Of a stretch of DNA of 64,000 bases, positions 9,729 through 18,510 are shown piece by piece (the stretch's first letter is position 1; each line of letters begins with the position of its first letter). The stretch comes from Salegentibacter_A chungangensis. Lineage in GTDB: Bacteria > Bacteroidota > Bacteroidia > Flavobacteriales > Flavobacteriaceae. The position numbers and the translations under genes were made by a program. The notes beneath the pieces were generated by a model, which saw only the letters and a list, made by a program, of their open reading frames with translations, was not told the origin of the DNA and searched no databases. Location of the stretch: positions 1,364,001 to 1,428,000 of the forward strand of contig NZ_JBHTLI010000001.1 of the NCBI RefSeq assembly GCF_042678405.1. Reading direction: 5' to 3'.

Positions 9729-10651
9729 TGCGAGCATTGGTAATTTCAGGAGGGGGCAGCAAAGGCGCTTTTGCCGGGGGCGTTGCCCAATATCTAATAG
9801 AAGAGGAAAAGAAAAAATATGATCTTTACCTGGGGACTTCTACCGGAAGCCTTCTTATCCCTCACCTGGCTAACGGAAACATCAGTAAAGTTTACGACAT
9901 TTATACAAATGTGAATCAGCGTAAGATCTTTAGCGTGAACCCTTTTGTCGTTAAGAAAAAGGAAGGTCGGGAATATGTTACCATTAACTACTTTAATATG
10001 TTCTGGCAATTCATCAGAAAAAAAAGGACTTTTGGGGAAAGCCAGCACCTGCGAAAGCATATAAAACGTAATTTTTCTGAAGAGAATTTCGAGGAGTTAC
10101 AGTCTATGGTGAAAGATGTAGTGGTTACGGTTTCGAACCTGTCCAAGAACAGGGTGGAGTATAAGTCTATTCACGATTTTTCTTATGAAGATTTCTGTGA
10201 CTGGATCTGGATTAGCTGTAACTACATCCCCTTTATGAGCCTTGCAACAAAAGACGGCTTTGAATATGCCGATGGCGGCCTTGGCTGTGTTGTACCGATC
10301 CGGGAGGCTATAAAACGTGGGGCTACAGAGGTAGATGCCATCATCCTGGAGGCCGAAAATATGGAGTATAACAAAGTGCTCGGTAAAAATCCGTTTTCGC
10401 TAATGATTAATCTTTTTGGATTTTTGCTGGATCAGGTAGAATATCACGATATCGTTGAGGGGAAGTTAGCAGCGCTTAACAAAAAAGTTAAGCTTAACAC
10501 ATATTACACGCCAACGAAATTAACTGAAAACTCTCTTGTGTTCAACAAAAAGCTGATGACCGAGTGGTGGCAACAAGGCCACGATCACGCCCGGGAAAAA
10601 CATCAGCAAAGACTCGCCCAGTCCAAGAAGAGTTTTCTTGGACTGTTCTAG
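9728..10651 (+). CDS. Patatin-like phospholipase (second of tandem pair)
   Basis: This is a 307-residue paralogue of the preceding gene, with GGGSKG at 8-13, GTSTG at 36-40 and DGG at 182-184 all conserved. The two proteins align over their full length with long shared blocks (for example FCDWIWISCNYIPFMSL here against FCEWIWISCNYTPFMSL), and they diverge most in the middle and C-terminal parts. It starts in a TAATG overlap, so all three genes are probably one mRNA. Its stop shares the palindrome CTAG (10648-10651) with the stop of the convergent next gene. The extra basic tail (QRLAQSKKSFLGLF) is unique to this copy. Confidence 0.9.
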   Translation: MRALVISGGGSKGAFAGGVAQYLIEEEKKKYDLYLGTSTGSLLIPHLANGNISKVYDIYTNVNQRKIFSVNPFVVKKKEGREYVTINYFNMFWQFIRKKRTFGESQHLRKHIKRNFSEENFEELQSMVKDVVVTVSNLSKNRVEYKSIHDFSYEDFCDWIWISCNYIPFMSLATKDGFEYADGGLGCVVPIREAIKRGATEVDAIILEAENMEYNKVLGKNPFSLMINLFGFLLDQVEYHDIVEGKLAALNKKVKLNTYYTPTKLTENSLVFNKKLMTEWWQQGHDHAREKHQQRLAQSKKSFLGLF

Positions 10652-11169
10652 ATCAGTTCTCTTACCTCTTTTTTGATATAGGCAAGTGCAGCTTCGGTAG
10701 GAGCCTGCTTCTCCATAAGGTTGGTCAGTATCACTTCTCTTAGTTTATCGGCGTCGGTCACTTCTTCCTGTTGATTTGCTTTTCTGATTAGAGCGATAGT
10801 GGCATTTTTAGCAGTTTTGATATAATCCCAGCACTCCAGGCTCAGATAGATCTGTTGGGCTAAATTATGTTCAAATTCCTGCTCAATAGTTCTTATCAAC
10901 AGGCTTTCGTATGCCTTATTATCTTCGGAAGTCGGTTTAACCCGAAAAAGGATCTTGCCGGGAGAAATTCGCTCCAGGAACAGGGCCATTCTTTCATAGG
11001 CCTGAAGTTTGATCGGTAGTGCGGTTCGTTGATTTTCCCTGATAATTTTAAAACGCCTGTGCCTCTCTTCGGTTTTGGCATTGGTATGGAAAAAGTAATA
11101 AGCCACAGCTCCTACAACCAGAGCGGGCAGAATATTGAATAATATCAGGCTAATGTCTATTTGATTCAT
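10648..11169 (-). CDS. Conserved membrane-anchored protein of unknown function
   Basis: This is a 173-residue protein with one N-terminal transmembrane helix (about residues 6-27) followed by a charged, mostly helical cytoplasmic domain. I recognise the general look of a flavobacterial conserved family (DUF7935-like), but no function is known to me. The sequence shows no enzyme motif. The gene is convergent with the second patatin gene, and the two stop codons overlap in a CTAG palindrome. It lies downstream of the M20 amidohydrolase gene but is separated from it by a large hairpin. Confidence 0.6.
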   Translation of the reverse strand: MNQIDISLILFNILPALVVGAVAYYFFHTNAKTEERHRRFKIIRENQRTALPIKLQAYERMALFLERISPGKILFRVKPTSEDNKAYESLLIRTIEQEFEHNLAQQIYLSLECWDYIKTAKNATIALIRKANQQEEVTDADKLREVILTNLMEKQAPTEAALAYIKKEVRELI

Positions 11170-11230
11170 CTGTTTTCAGACTTGATTAGTGTTAACTTAT
11201 CCCGGGCTTCAAGCGAGCCCCTTATTATGG

Positions 11231-11276
11231 ACCGAAAGTTACTTTTTCTTTATTTGTTGAAAAAGTAACTTTCGGT
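11231..11276. terminator. Long perfect hairpin between amidohydrolase and DUF7935-like gene
   Basis: ACCGAAAGTTACTTTTTC pairs perfectly over 18 bp with its complement at 11259-11276 around a 10-base loop. It follows the minus-strand amidohydrolase stop at 11299 and probably ends that transcript. The longest T run, however, is on the plus-strand side, where no gene ends. Confidence 0.6.
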
Positions 11277-11298
11277 TTTTTGTAAATATAACCAGTCT

Positions 11299-12579
11299 TT
11301 AATGGTTATCCAGATAGTCTAAAGCTAACTGGGTCATTGTCTTAACCCCCAGTAAAAGTCCGCTTTCGTCAATATAGAAATCGGGAGTGTGGTGCGGAGC
11401 AGGTGCGGTAGAGTCTAAGGGTCTTCCGCCAAGGAAGAAATAAAAACCGGGCACTTCTTCCTGAAAGAATGAAAAATCTTCTCCTCCTGTGGTGGCTTTT
11501 CGTAATTGCACATTTTCTTCTCCTGCAACTTTTTGAAGGGTGGGCAGCATTTTAGCCGTTAGGTCCGGGTCGTTATAGGTGATCGCCGTATTGTTCTGGA
11601 TCTCGATACTGGCTTCGGCACCGTAGGCTTCTGCGAGTTTCGGAACCATTTCTCTCATTCTTCTCAAGATAAGCTCTTTCATATCAGGGTCAAGCGTTCT
11701 TACCGTCCCAATCATTTCAACAGATTCCGGGATAATATTAAAGCGAACGCCTCCTGAGATTTTTCCTACAGTGATTACCGCTGCCGCATCTACAAGCTTA
11801 GCTTCACGGCTGATAATGGTTTGCAGTCCGTCTATGATCTTGGCCGAGATCATTACAGGATCGGTGCCGCTCCAGGGGGCCGAACCGTGAGTTTGCTTGC
11901 CTTTCACATTGATCACAAACCGCTCTACCGCGGCCATTGTTCCCTCAGGTTTGTATTTGATGGTTCCCACGGGGATCTCTGAATTAATATGAAGCCCAAA
12001 GATTGCATCCACATCAGGCTTTTTAAGAACCCCCTCCTTGATCATTAGCGATGCTCCGCCTTCTTCTCCCGGCGGCGAACCTTCTTCTGCCGGTTGAAAT
12101 ATGAATTTCACGGTTCCGTTGATCTTATCTTTATTTTCTGAAAGTATTTCAGCCACCCCCATTAAAATGGCGGTATGCGTATCATGTCCGCAGGCGTGCA
12201 TAACGCCGGTTTTAGATCCCAGGAATTCCGCAGTAACCTCCGATTTGAATTCAAGGTCATTTCTTTCGGTTACCGGAAGCGCGTCTATATCTGCACGCAG
12301 AGCGACAGTTTTACCAGGGTTATCTCCTTTTAAAACACCTACAACCCCTGTTTTTGCAACTCCGGTTTGAGTTTCTATCCCAAGACTGTTCAGGTGTTTG
12401 GCGATTTTTTCAGCCGTTTTGAATTCCCGATTAGAAAGTTCCGGGTTTTGGTGAATATCTCTTCTCCATTCAATAACCTGGTCCTCTATATTTTCAAATT
12501 GCGAATCGGGGATATTATTGGTCTGAGCTGAAATACTTAGTCCTGCTAGAAGCAAGCTTAAGCTTAAAATATTTTTCAT
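11299..12579 (-). CDS. Exported M20-family amidohydrolase/peptidase
   Basis: This is a metal-dependent amidohydrolase of the N-acyl-amino-acid/hippurate hydrolase type. It has 426 residues with a signal peptide (MKNILSLSLLLAGLSISAQ). Motifs seen are the metal-binding HACGHDTH at 128-135, PAEEG at 163-167 with the catalytic or bridging Glu, a His in FGLH at about 197 in the domain junction, and a final metal His in HHTPDFYIDE near the C-terminus. A dimerisation (lid) domain lies at about 200-320. It would release amino acids from acylated substrates in the periplasm. The DsrE-like gene ends upstream only 10 bases away, so the two probably share a transcript. Confidence 0.88.
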   Translation of the reverse strand: MKNILSLSLLLAGLSISAQTNNIPDSQFENIEDQVIEWRRDIHQNPELSNREFKTAEKIAKHLNSLGIETQTGVAKTGVVGVLKGDNPGKTVALRADIDALPVTERNDLEFKSEVTAEFLGSKTGVMHACGHDTHTAILMGVAEILSENKDKINGTVKFIFQPAEEGSPPGEEGGASLMIKEGVLKKPDVDAIFGLHINSEIPVGTIKYKPEGTMAAVERFVINVKGKQTHGSAPWSGTDPVMISAKIIDGLQTIISREAKLVDAAAVITVGKISGGVRFNIIPESVEMIGTVRTLDPDMKELILRRMREMVPKLAEAYGAEASIEIQNNTAITYNDPDLTAKMLPTLQKVAGEENVQLRKATTGGEDFSFFQEEVPGFYFFLGGRPLDSTAPAPHHTPDFYIDESGLLLGVKTMTQLALDYLDNH

Positions 12580-12589
12580 AAACAGGTTT

Positions 12590-13135
12590 TTAAAAATTTA
12601 TAAGTCGGTATTCGTTATTCTGAAGCTGCACCAGGGCGGTCATTGCTGAAAGTGCAATTTCAGCCTCCTTATGGGCATTGGTTCTTGAGATGTTATTATG
12701 CTTAGCCGATTGGCCACAGAGGATTATCTTTACGCCATTTTCGGCAAGCTTATTTAAAAGATCTGTATTCGGGTTTGCTTCCAGATCGGTATCCGGGTGC
12801 CTTTCGATATAAGCTTTGTCTTTGGTGACATCGTTTATGGCACCGCCGTGAATTACCAGTGCTACTTCCAGGTTTTCAGGAGGAAATCCGGCATCAACAT
12901 GCAGGTTCAGAAATCGTGCTGCCACTTCAAAAAGCCTGTTGGGTTTTGCCGGGTCTTCAAAACTCCTGGCTACATCAAAAACCACCTTAAGAGTAGTAGT
13001 GGTGTCTGTCTTGAATCCGGGATTTTCAACTTTGTAGAAAGAGCCGTAATCTTCTATTACTTCTCCTTTTTGAAGCTCCTGGGAAATTAAGATATGTGAA
13101 AAGAACAGGCTGAACAGAAATGCGGTTAATTTCAT
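12590..13135 (-). CDS. Exported DsrE/DsrF-like protein
   Basis: This 181-residue protein has a signal peptide (MKLTAFLFSLFFSHILISQ). The mature part matches the DsrE-like alpha/beta fold with the segments VVFDVARSFEDP, LEVALVIHGGAI, LAENGVKIILCGQSAKH and a helical C-terminus. Members of this fold act in sulfur relay or are of unknown role. Only one clear Cys (in IILCGQS) is present, so a multi-Cys sulfur-transfer chain is not evident. It lies directly upstream of the M20 gene (10-base gap). Confidence 0.72.
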   Translation of the reverse strand: MKLTAFLFSLFFSHILISQELQKGEVIEDYGSFYKVENPGFKTDTTTTLKVVFDVARSFEDPAKPNRLFEVAARFLNLHVDAGFPPENLEVALVIHGGAINDVTKDKAYIERHPDTDLEANPNTDLLNKLAENGVKIILCGQSAKHNNISRTNAHKEAEIALSAMTALVQLQNNEYRLINF

Positions 13136-13286
13136 ATTTGGGTTATATTGGGCTTTGATGAAAAATATCTTTTAAAGATATTAAAATCTTAAACATTGCG
13201 GGTGGCTTTTTTCAAAACTAATCCCTTTCACGGTTTCCTAATTGGGCCATTTTGGTTAAATTCACCGCACTAAAAAAAGGAGGAAA

Positions 13287-15608
13287 TTGGAAGCTTATTT
13301 AGCCGAATTGAATGACGCACAGCGTGCTCCCGTATTACAGAAAGACGGGGCGATGATCGTAATTGCCGGAGCAGGATCCGGAAAAACCAGGGTGCTTACC
13401 TACAGGATCGCTTACCTGATGAACCAGGGAGTAGATCCGTTTAATATTCTTGCACTTACCTTTACCAATAAGGCGGCGAGGGAGATGAAGCATCGTATTT
13501 CCCAGATCGTGGGGAGCAGCGAGGCAAAGAACCTTTGGATGGGAACTTTTCACTCCATTTTCGCAAAAATGCTGAGGTTTGAAGCCGATAAACTGGGGTA
13601 TCCCTCCAATTTCACTATTTATGATACCCAGGATTCACAGAGTGTGATAAGGGCGATCATAAAAGATATGCAGCTGGATAAGGATGTATATAAATACAAA
13701 CAGGTTTACAGCCGAATTTCTTCGTACAAAAACAGTCTGATCACCGTTAAGGCTTATTTCCAGAACCCTGAGTTGAAGGAGGCAGATGCGATGGCCAAAA
13801 AGCCCAGGATGGGGGAGATCTATAAGGCATATGTAGACCGTTGTTTTAAGGCGGGAGCAATGGATTTTGATGACCTGCTTTTAAAAACGAACGAACTGCT
13901 GAATCGTTTTCCAGATGTGCTTCATAAGTATCAGAACAGGTTTCGCTATATTCTTGTAGATGAGTACCAGGATACCAATCACTCTCAGTATCTTATTGTA
14001 AAAGCATTATCTGATAAGTTTCAGAATATTTGCGTGGTAGGAGATGATGCCCAGAGTATCTATGCCTTCCGCGGAGCGAATATTAACAATATTCTGAATT
14101 TCCAGAAGGATTATGATAATGTTCAGATGTACCGCCTGGAGCAGAATTACCGTTCTACCAAGAACATTGTGAATGCAGCGAACTCGGTTATCGATAAGAA
14201 CCAGACCAAGCTGGAGAAGGTGGTTTGGACGGCTAACGATGACGGTCCAAAGATCGTGGTGAATCGCTTGCTCACCGATGGGGAAGAGGGAAGATTTGTA
14301 GCCAGTTCCATTTTTGAGACAAAGATGCAGAATCAGTTGAATAATGACGATTTTGCCATATTATACCGTACCAATGCCCAGAGCAGGGCAATGGAGGATG
14401 CGCTTAGGAAGAAGGACATCCCTTACCGGATCTATGGAGGGCTTTCGTTTTATCAGCGTAAAGAGATTAAGGATGTTCTTTCATACTTGAGATTACTTAT
14501 TAATCCCAAGGATGAGGAGGCATTGAAGCGGGTGATCAATTACCCTACCCGGGGAATTGGGCAGACCACAATGGACAGGCTGGGCATAGCGGCTAATCAA
14601 TACGGAAAGTCAATGTTTGAAGTGATCGAAAACCTGGATCACCTGGATTTAAAGATCAACAAAAGCACACGTACCAAGCTTGATAATTTTGTGAATATGA
14701 TCAAGCATTTTACGATCCTTAGTGAAAATGCCGATGCCTATACTGTAGCCGATACTGTTGCGAAGAAGACAGGCTTGCTTCAGGAATTAAAAAAAGACGG
14801 GACTCCTGAAGGAATTGCCAGAATAGAGAATATTGAAGAATTGCTGAACGGGGTGAAGGATTTTGTGGAAGGACAGAAAGAGCTGGCCGATGCCAGTGGA
14901 TCCCTTTCGGAGTTCCTTGAAGATGTAGCTCTTGCCACAGATATGGATAAGGACACCTCAGACGATAACAAGGTGGCGCTAATGACCATTCATCTTGCCA
15001 AGGGGCTGGAATTTCCTTATGTGTATATTGTGGGGATGGAAGAAGATCTCTTCCCTTCAGCAATGAGTATGAATACCCGTAGTGAACTGGAAGAAGAGCG
15101 ACGTCTCTTTTACGTGGCCCTTACCAGGGCTGAAAAGCAGGCATATTTAACCTATACCCAGTCCAGGTATCGTTGGGGGAAACTGGTAGATGCCGAGCCA
15201 AGCCGTTTTATAGAAGAGATCGATGACCAGTTCAAGGATTATATGATTCCTCAGGATGATTATAAATACAAGCCCCTGATAGATACAGATATTTTTGGGG
15301 ATGATGTAGATAAAAGCAAACTGAGACAAACAAAACCTAAGAACGGAACCCCGCCGCCATCCCATAAACCAACCGAACAGCAATTGCGAAAATTGCGCAA
15401 AATGAAGCCGGCTTCGAGTGAACCTGCAAAAGCCACTAATAATATTCAGCTTGAAGCGGGGAATGAAGTTGAGCATATGAGATTCGGAAAAGGTAAGGTT
15501 CTTAAGATAGACGGAGTTGGGCAGGATAAAAAAGCCGAGATAGATTTTGAGAACGGCGGCATTAAAAAACTGCTGTTGCGTTTCGCAAAACTTAAAGTTT
15601 TGTCATAG
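13287..15608 (+). CDS. uvrD: ATP-dependent helicase UvrD/PcrA
   Basis: This is an SF1A 3'-to-5' DNA helicase for excision and mismatch repair. It has 773 residues with the Q-motif region LNDAQRAPVL, Walker A AGAGSGKT at 27-34, DEYQDT at 225-230, QNYRSTKNIV near 290, and VALMTIHLAKGLEFPYV and VALTRA in the second RecA domain. The C-terminus after about 655 is low-complexity, followed by a Tudor-like end (VEHMRFGKGKVLKIDG) typical of UvrD/PcrA. The start is a TTG at 13287 supported by a strong Shine-Dalgarno AGGAGG just upstream, which is unusual in this phylum. No better in-frame ATG exists. Confidence 0.95.
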   Translation: MEAYLAELNDAQRAPVLQKDGAMIVIAGAGSGKTRVLTYRIAYLMNQGVDPFNILALTFTNKAAREMKHRISQIVGSSEAKNLWMGTFHSIFAKMLRFEADKLGYPSNFTIYDTQDSQSVIRAIIKDMQLDKDVYKYKQVYSRISSYKNSLITVKAYFQNPELKEADAMAKKPRMGEIYKAYVDRCFKAGAMDFDDLLLKTNELLNRFPDVLHKYQNRFRYILVDEYQDTNHSQYLIVKALSDKFQNICVVGDDAQSIYAFRGANINNILNFQKDYDNVQMYRLEQNYRSTKNIVNAANSVIDKNQTKLEKVVWTANDDGPKIVVNRLLTDGEEGRFVASSIFETKMQNQLNNDDFAILYRTNAQSRAMEDALRKKDIPYRIYGGLSFYQRKEIKDVLSYLRLLINPKDEEALKRVINYPTRGIGQTTMDRLGIAANQYGKSMFEVIENLDHLDLKINKSTRTKLDNFVNMIKHFTILSENADAYTVADTVAKKTGLLQELKKDGTPEGIARIENIEELLNGVKDFVEGQKELADASGSLSEFLEDVALATDMDKDTSDDNKVALMTIHLAKGLEFPYVYIVGMEEDLFPSAMSMNTRSELEEERRLFYVALTRAEKQAYLTYTQSRYRWGKLVDAEPSRFIEEIDDQFKDYMIPQDDYKYKPLIDTDIFGDDVDKSKLRQTKPKNGTPPPSHKPTEQQLRKLRKMKPASSEPAKATNNIQLEAGNEVEHMRFGKGKVLKIDGVGQDKKAEIDFENGGIKKLLLRFAKLKVLS

Positions 15609-15637
15609 ATAGGATTTCAGTTAAACTTCTGTTATTT

Positions 15638-15662
15638 AAAGCCGCTTTTAGCGGCTTTCTTT
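15638..15662 (+). terminator. Terminator of uvrD
   Basis: An 8-bp stem AAAGCCGC/GCGGCTTT with a 5-base loop is followed by CTTTTTA on the plus strand, 30 bases after the uvrD stop. Confidence 0.85.
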
Positions 15663-15875
15663 TTATTTTCAAAAGAGATATCAGGGGGTGGAAGCCCGGT
15701 AAGGAATGAAACGACCAGAAAAGAGGAATTAAATAAAGCCCTGATATTGACAAGGAAGCTGGATTTAATCCTCGGATATTCGGGAGAGAAGCAGGGCCTG
15801 CTCTTAAAATCTTTTACGAGGTTAAATAATCTCCTAATTTTCGTAACTTCTAAGGTGTATTAAAAAATCAAAATT

Positions 15876-16496
15876 ATGGCTGAACTATTAAGAATTTATG
15901 AGGAAAACCCAAGTCAGAAACATATTAATAAAGTTGTAGAAACCCTCCGTAACGGTGGGCTTGTTATTTATCCTACCGATACCGTTTACGGATTGGGGTG
16001 CGATATCACCAATAACAACGCTCTTGAAAAGATTGCCCAGATAAAGGGAGTCAAGCTGGAAAAAGCAAATTTTTCCTTTATCTGTGAAGATTTGAGTAAT
16101 TTATCTGATTATGTGAAGCAGATCGATTCGCCAACTTTTAAGATCCTGAAGCGTACCCTGCCCGGACCTTATACCTTTGTCCTTCCCGGAAATAATAACC
16201 TGCCTACGGTATTTAAGAAAAAGAAGACCGTAGGAATAAGGGTGCCCGATAATAATATTTGTAAAGCGATAGTTAAGGCTCTTGGCAACCCTATAGTTTC
16301 GACTTCTATAAGAGATGAGGATGAGGTGCTTGAATACACCACAGACCCTGAACTAATAAGAGAAAAGTGGGATAATCTTGTCGATATCGTGATAGATGGT
16401 GGTTATGGTGATAATATACCTTCAACGGTAATAGATCTAACCACTCCGGAACCCGAGGTGATAAGAGAAGGAAAGGGAAGTGTGGAGATTATGTAG
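15876..16496 (+). CDS. YrdC-fold protein of YciO type
   Basis: This is a 206-residue member of the Sua5/YciO/YrdC superfamily: LVIYPTDTVYGLGCD (29-43) and the KR-rich RNA/nucleotide-binding surface are visible. The segment that reads STSANxSG in true TsaC/Sua5 enzymes is STSIRDEDE here (from 142), as in YciO-type proteins. It may therefore not be the threonylcarbamoyl-AMP synthase. A second gene at 50387-50983 keeps STSANISG and is the better TsaC candidate. The gene is monocistronic, between terminators at 15638 and 16529. Many databases would call it simply a threonylcarbamoyl-AMP synthase. Confidence 0.8.
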   Translation: MAELLRIYEENPSQKHINKVVETLRNGGLVIYPTDTVYGLGCDITNNNALEKIAQIKGVKLEKANFSFICEDLSNLSDYVKQIDSPTFKILKRTLPGPYTFVLPGNNNLPTVFKKKKTVGIRVPDNNICKAIVKALGNPIVSTSIRDEDEVLEYTTDPELIREKWDNLVDIVIDGGYGDNIPSTVIDLTTPEPEVIREGKGSVEIM

Positions 16497-16528
16497 GCTA
16501 GAAGAAAAATAGAGAAGGCTATGAAATA

Positions 16529-16554
16529 AAAAACCCCGCTTTTGCGGGGTTTTT
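16529..16554. terminator. Bidirectional terminator between yciO-like and OmpA-like genes
   Basis: AAAAACCCCGC pairs with GCGGGGTTTTT over 11 bp with a 4-base loop. A/T arms on both sides serve the two convergent genes. Confidence 0.9.
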
Positions 16555-16575
16555 CTATCTTAAGAAAGATAAATA

Positions 16576-17424
16576 TTAGTTGTTTGCAGCTTTAGAAGCT
16601 TCTTTCATTCCTTCCTCGATCATTCCGTAGAATTGGTCAAGTTTTGGAAGTACTACGATACGGGTTCTTCTGTTCTTAGCTCTTCCCTCTGCAGTTTCGT
16701 TGTCGGCAACAGGTATATAGTAACTTCTACCAGCAGCAGTCATACGTTTTGGCGCTACACCAAATTCATCCTGTAGGATACGTACTACTGAAGTAGCTCT
16801 CTTTACACTAAGATCCCAGTTGTCTTCAATACAGTTTGTGCTGATCGCTTTGTCATCAGTGTGACCTTCAACCATAAAGTCGATGTCCGGCTTGTTCTTC
16901 ACAACGGTAGCAACTTTACCAAGTACTTCTTTTGCTCTGTCTGATACGTTGTAACGACCACTATCGAATAATAGTTTGTCAGAAATAGATACGTAAACAA
17001 CACCTTTTTCAACGTTGATCTCGATGTCTTCATCGTTGATGTTACCTAGAGCTCCTTTCAGGCTGGTAACAAGTGCTAAAGTAACAGAGTCTTTTTTATT
17101 GATGGCATCACGCATTTTCTGGATGGCCAAATCTTTTTCTTTGATGCTCTCAAGAGAACGCTCAAGGTTTTCAGCTTCTTTCTTAGATAAAGTAGCCAAG
17201 TCACCAACGTTGTTTAGTAGGGCTGCATTGGTGTTGTTCAACCTTGTAATTTGCTGGTTAAGGTTCTGCTTATCTTCTAAACAAGCATTTAGCTTAACTG
17301 TAGCGGTATTTAGTTCGTCCTGAGTTTTTTGTTGCTTGGCTTCCAGTTCTGCATATTTTTTCTGCGAAACACAGGAAGAAAGCAACAGTGCAGCTGTCGC
17401 TGACAAAAGCATGATTTTTTTCAT
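16576..17424 (-). CDS. OmpA-family lipoprotein
   Basis: This is a 282-residue predicted peptidoglycan-anchoring outer-membrane lipoprotein. The signal ends in lipobox LLSSC (Cys about 18). Residues about 22-115 are a long coiled coil (KKYAELEAKQQKTQDEL onward). The C-terminal OmpA/MotB domain begins about 135 and contains VEGHTDDKAI, the conserved Asp of the NxxLSxxRA-type motif (here NWDLSVKRATSVVRIL) and KNRRTRIVVLP. Two Cys flank the loop insertion. Codon choice looks like that of a highly expressed gene. It is convergent with the yciO-like gene. The architecture matches Pal-like/OmpA spacers rather than a porin, as no N-terminal barrel is present. Confidence 0.9.
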   Translation of the reverse strand: MKKIMLLSATAALLLSSCVSQKKYAELEAKQQKTQDELNTATVKLNACLEDKQNLNQQITRLNNTNAALLNNVGDLATLSKKEAENLERSLESIKEKDLAIQKMRDAINKKDSVTLALVTSLKGALGNINDEDIEINVEKGVVYVSISDKLLFDSGRYNVSDRAKEVLGKVATVVKNKPDIDFMVEGHTDDKAISTNCIEDNWDLSVKRATSVVRILQDEFGVAPKRMTAAGRSYYIPVADNETAEGRAKNRRTRIVVLPKLDQFYGMIEEGMKEASKAANN

Positions 17425-17517
17425 AACTCGTATTATATTATTAATGTTAGATGTTCCAAAAGTATCAAAAAAAAATAAAGCTAAAAAGCCGTATTAACAT
17501 TACTTTATATAAGATTT

Positions 17518-18510
17518 CTATAAAGAAGTGAATTTGGTTTTCTTTCTGATAAAATAGGACCAGACTATAGACTCTAATTTGTAGTACCTGAGTTTTTTGG
17601 GAGTGCTTTTTCTTTTTCGGAACATCTCACTAAAATGCCTGTAAAAACTAAAATGCGCCCTCATAATTGCAAAGAAATGGCTGAACTTTCCTTGGGTTAA
17701 AAACCTGATTCCCGCAAGCCCGTCCAGAAGCATTCTTATGAGCAGAATGCTGTAAAGCTGTGGTGAAGGAACATTTTTTAAGATGAGAAATAAACTATTA
17801 CGGAAGTTGAAGAAAGTCTTTCGTGGGTTCATTGTATCTAAAGTGGCTCCCCCTACGTGGAAGACCCTGGAGGCTCCGGCGTATTTGACCTTATAACCCA
17901 GGTTCTGAAGTCGCCAGCAAAGATCTATCTCTTCCTGATGAGCGAAAAAACTTTCGTCTAAGGCTCCGGCCTTGTAAAAGGCACTTTTCCGAATGGCAAG
18001 GCAGGCCCCACTGGCCCAGAATATATAGGAGTCTTCATTATATTGCCCGTGATCTTCCTCCAGGTTTTCAAATATCCTTCCGCGACAGAAGGGATAGGCA
18101 TATTTATCGATAAAACCGCCTGCAGCTCCGGCATACTCGAACTTCTTCCTGTTGTAATAATCCAGTATTTTAGGCTGAACAACAGCTGTTTCAGGCTCAT
18201 TGTCAAAAACCTTCAAAATTGGCAGTAGCCAGTTTTTGGAAACCTCCACATCGCTGTTAAGCAGAATGAAAATATCTTCCCTCAGGTTTAAAAGAGCATC
18301 GTTATAACCTTTTGCATAACCACCGTTAACTTTGTTCCTTATAATGCTGACCTGGGGAAAGTTTTGTTCCACAAACCTCACCGAATCATCGGTTGAGGCG
18401 TTGTCGGCTACATAAATATTAGCCTCGGGTGAATAGCTGATCACCGATGGCAGGAACTTTTCAAGAAGTCCCTTTCCGTTCCAGTTGAGGATGACTACTG
18501 CTGTTTTCAA
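17518..18510 (-). CDS. Family 2 glycosyltransferase
   Basis: This is a 330-residue GT-A enzyme resembling rhamnosyl/WbbL-type transferases. It has AVVILNWNGKGLLEKFLPSV at the N-terminus, NASTDDS, the DxD-equivalent NSDVEVS near 94, and the acceptor-side motif QEEIDLCWRL near 207. The C-terminus is basic and amphipathic, suggesting membrane association. It begins in a 4-base ATGA overlap with the upstream HsdR-N-domain gene, so the two are co-translated. Sugar donor and acceptor cannot be predicted. It lies far from the main surface-glycan cluster at 51-57 kb. Confidence 0.88.
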   Translation of the reverse strand: MKTAVVILNWNGKGLLEKFLPSVISYSPEANIYVADNASTDDSVRFVEQNFPQVSIIRNKVNGGYAKGYNDALLNLREDIFILLNSDVEVSKNWLLPILKVFDNEPETAVVQPKILDYYNRKKFEYAGAAGGFIDKYAYPFCRGRIFENLEEDHGQYNEDSYIFWASGACLAIRKSAFYKAGALDESFFAHQEEIDLCWRLQNLGYKVKYAGASRVFHVGGATLDTMNPRKTFFNFRNSLFLILKNVPSPQLYSILLIRMLLDGLAGIRFLTQGKFSHFFAIMRAHFSFYRHFSEMFRKRKSTPKKLRYYKLESIVWSYFIRKKTKFTSL

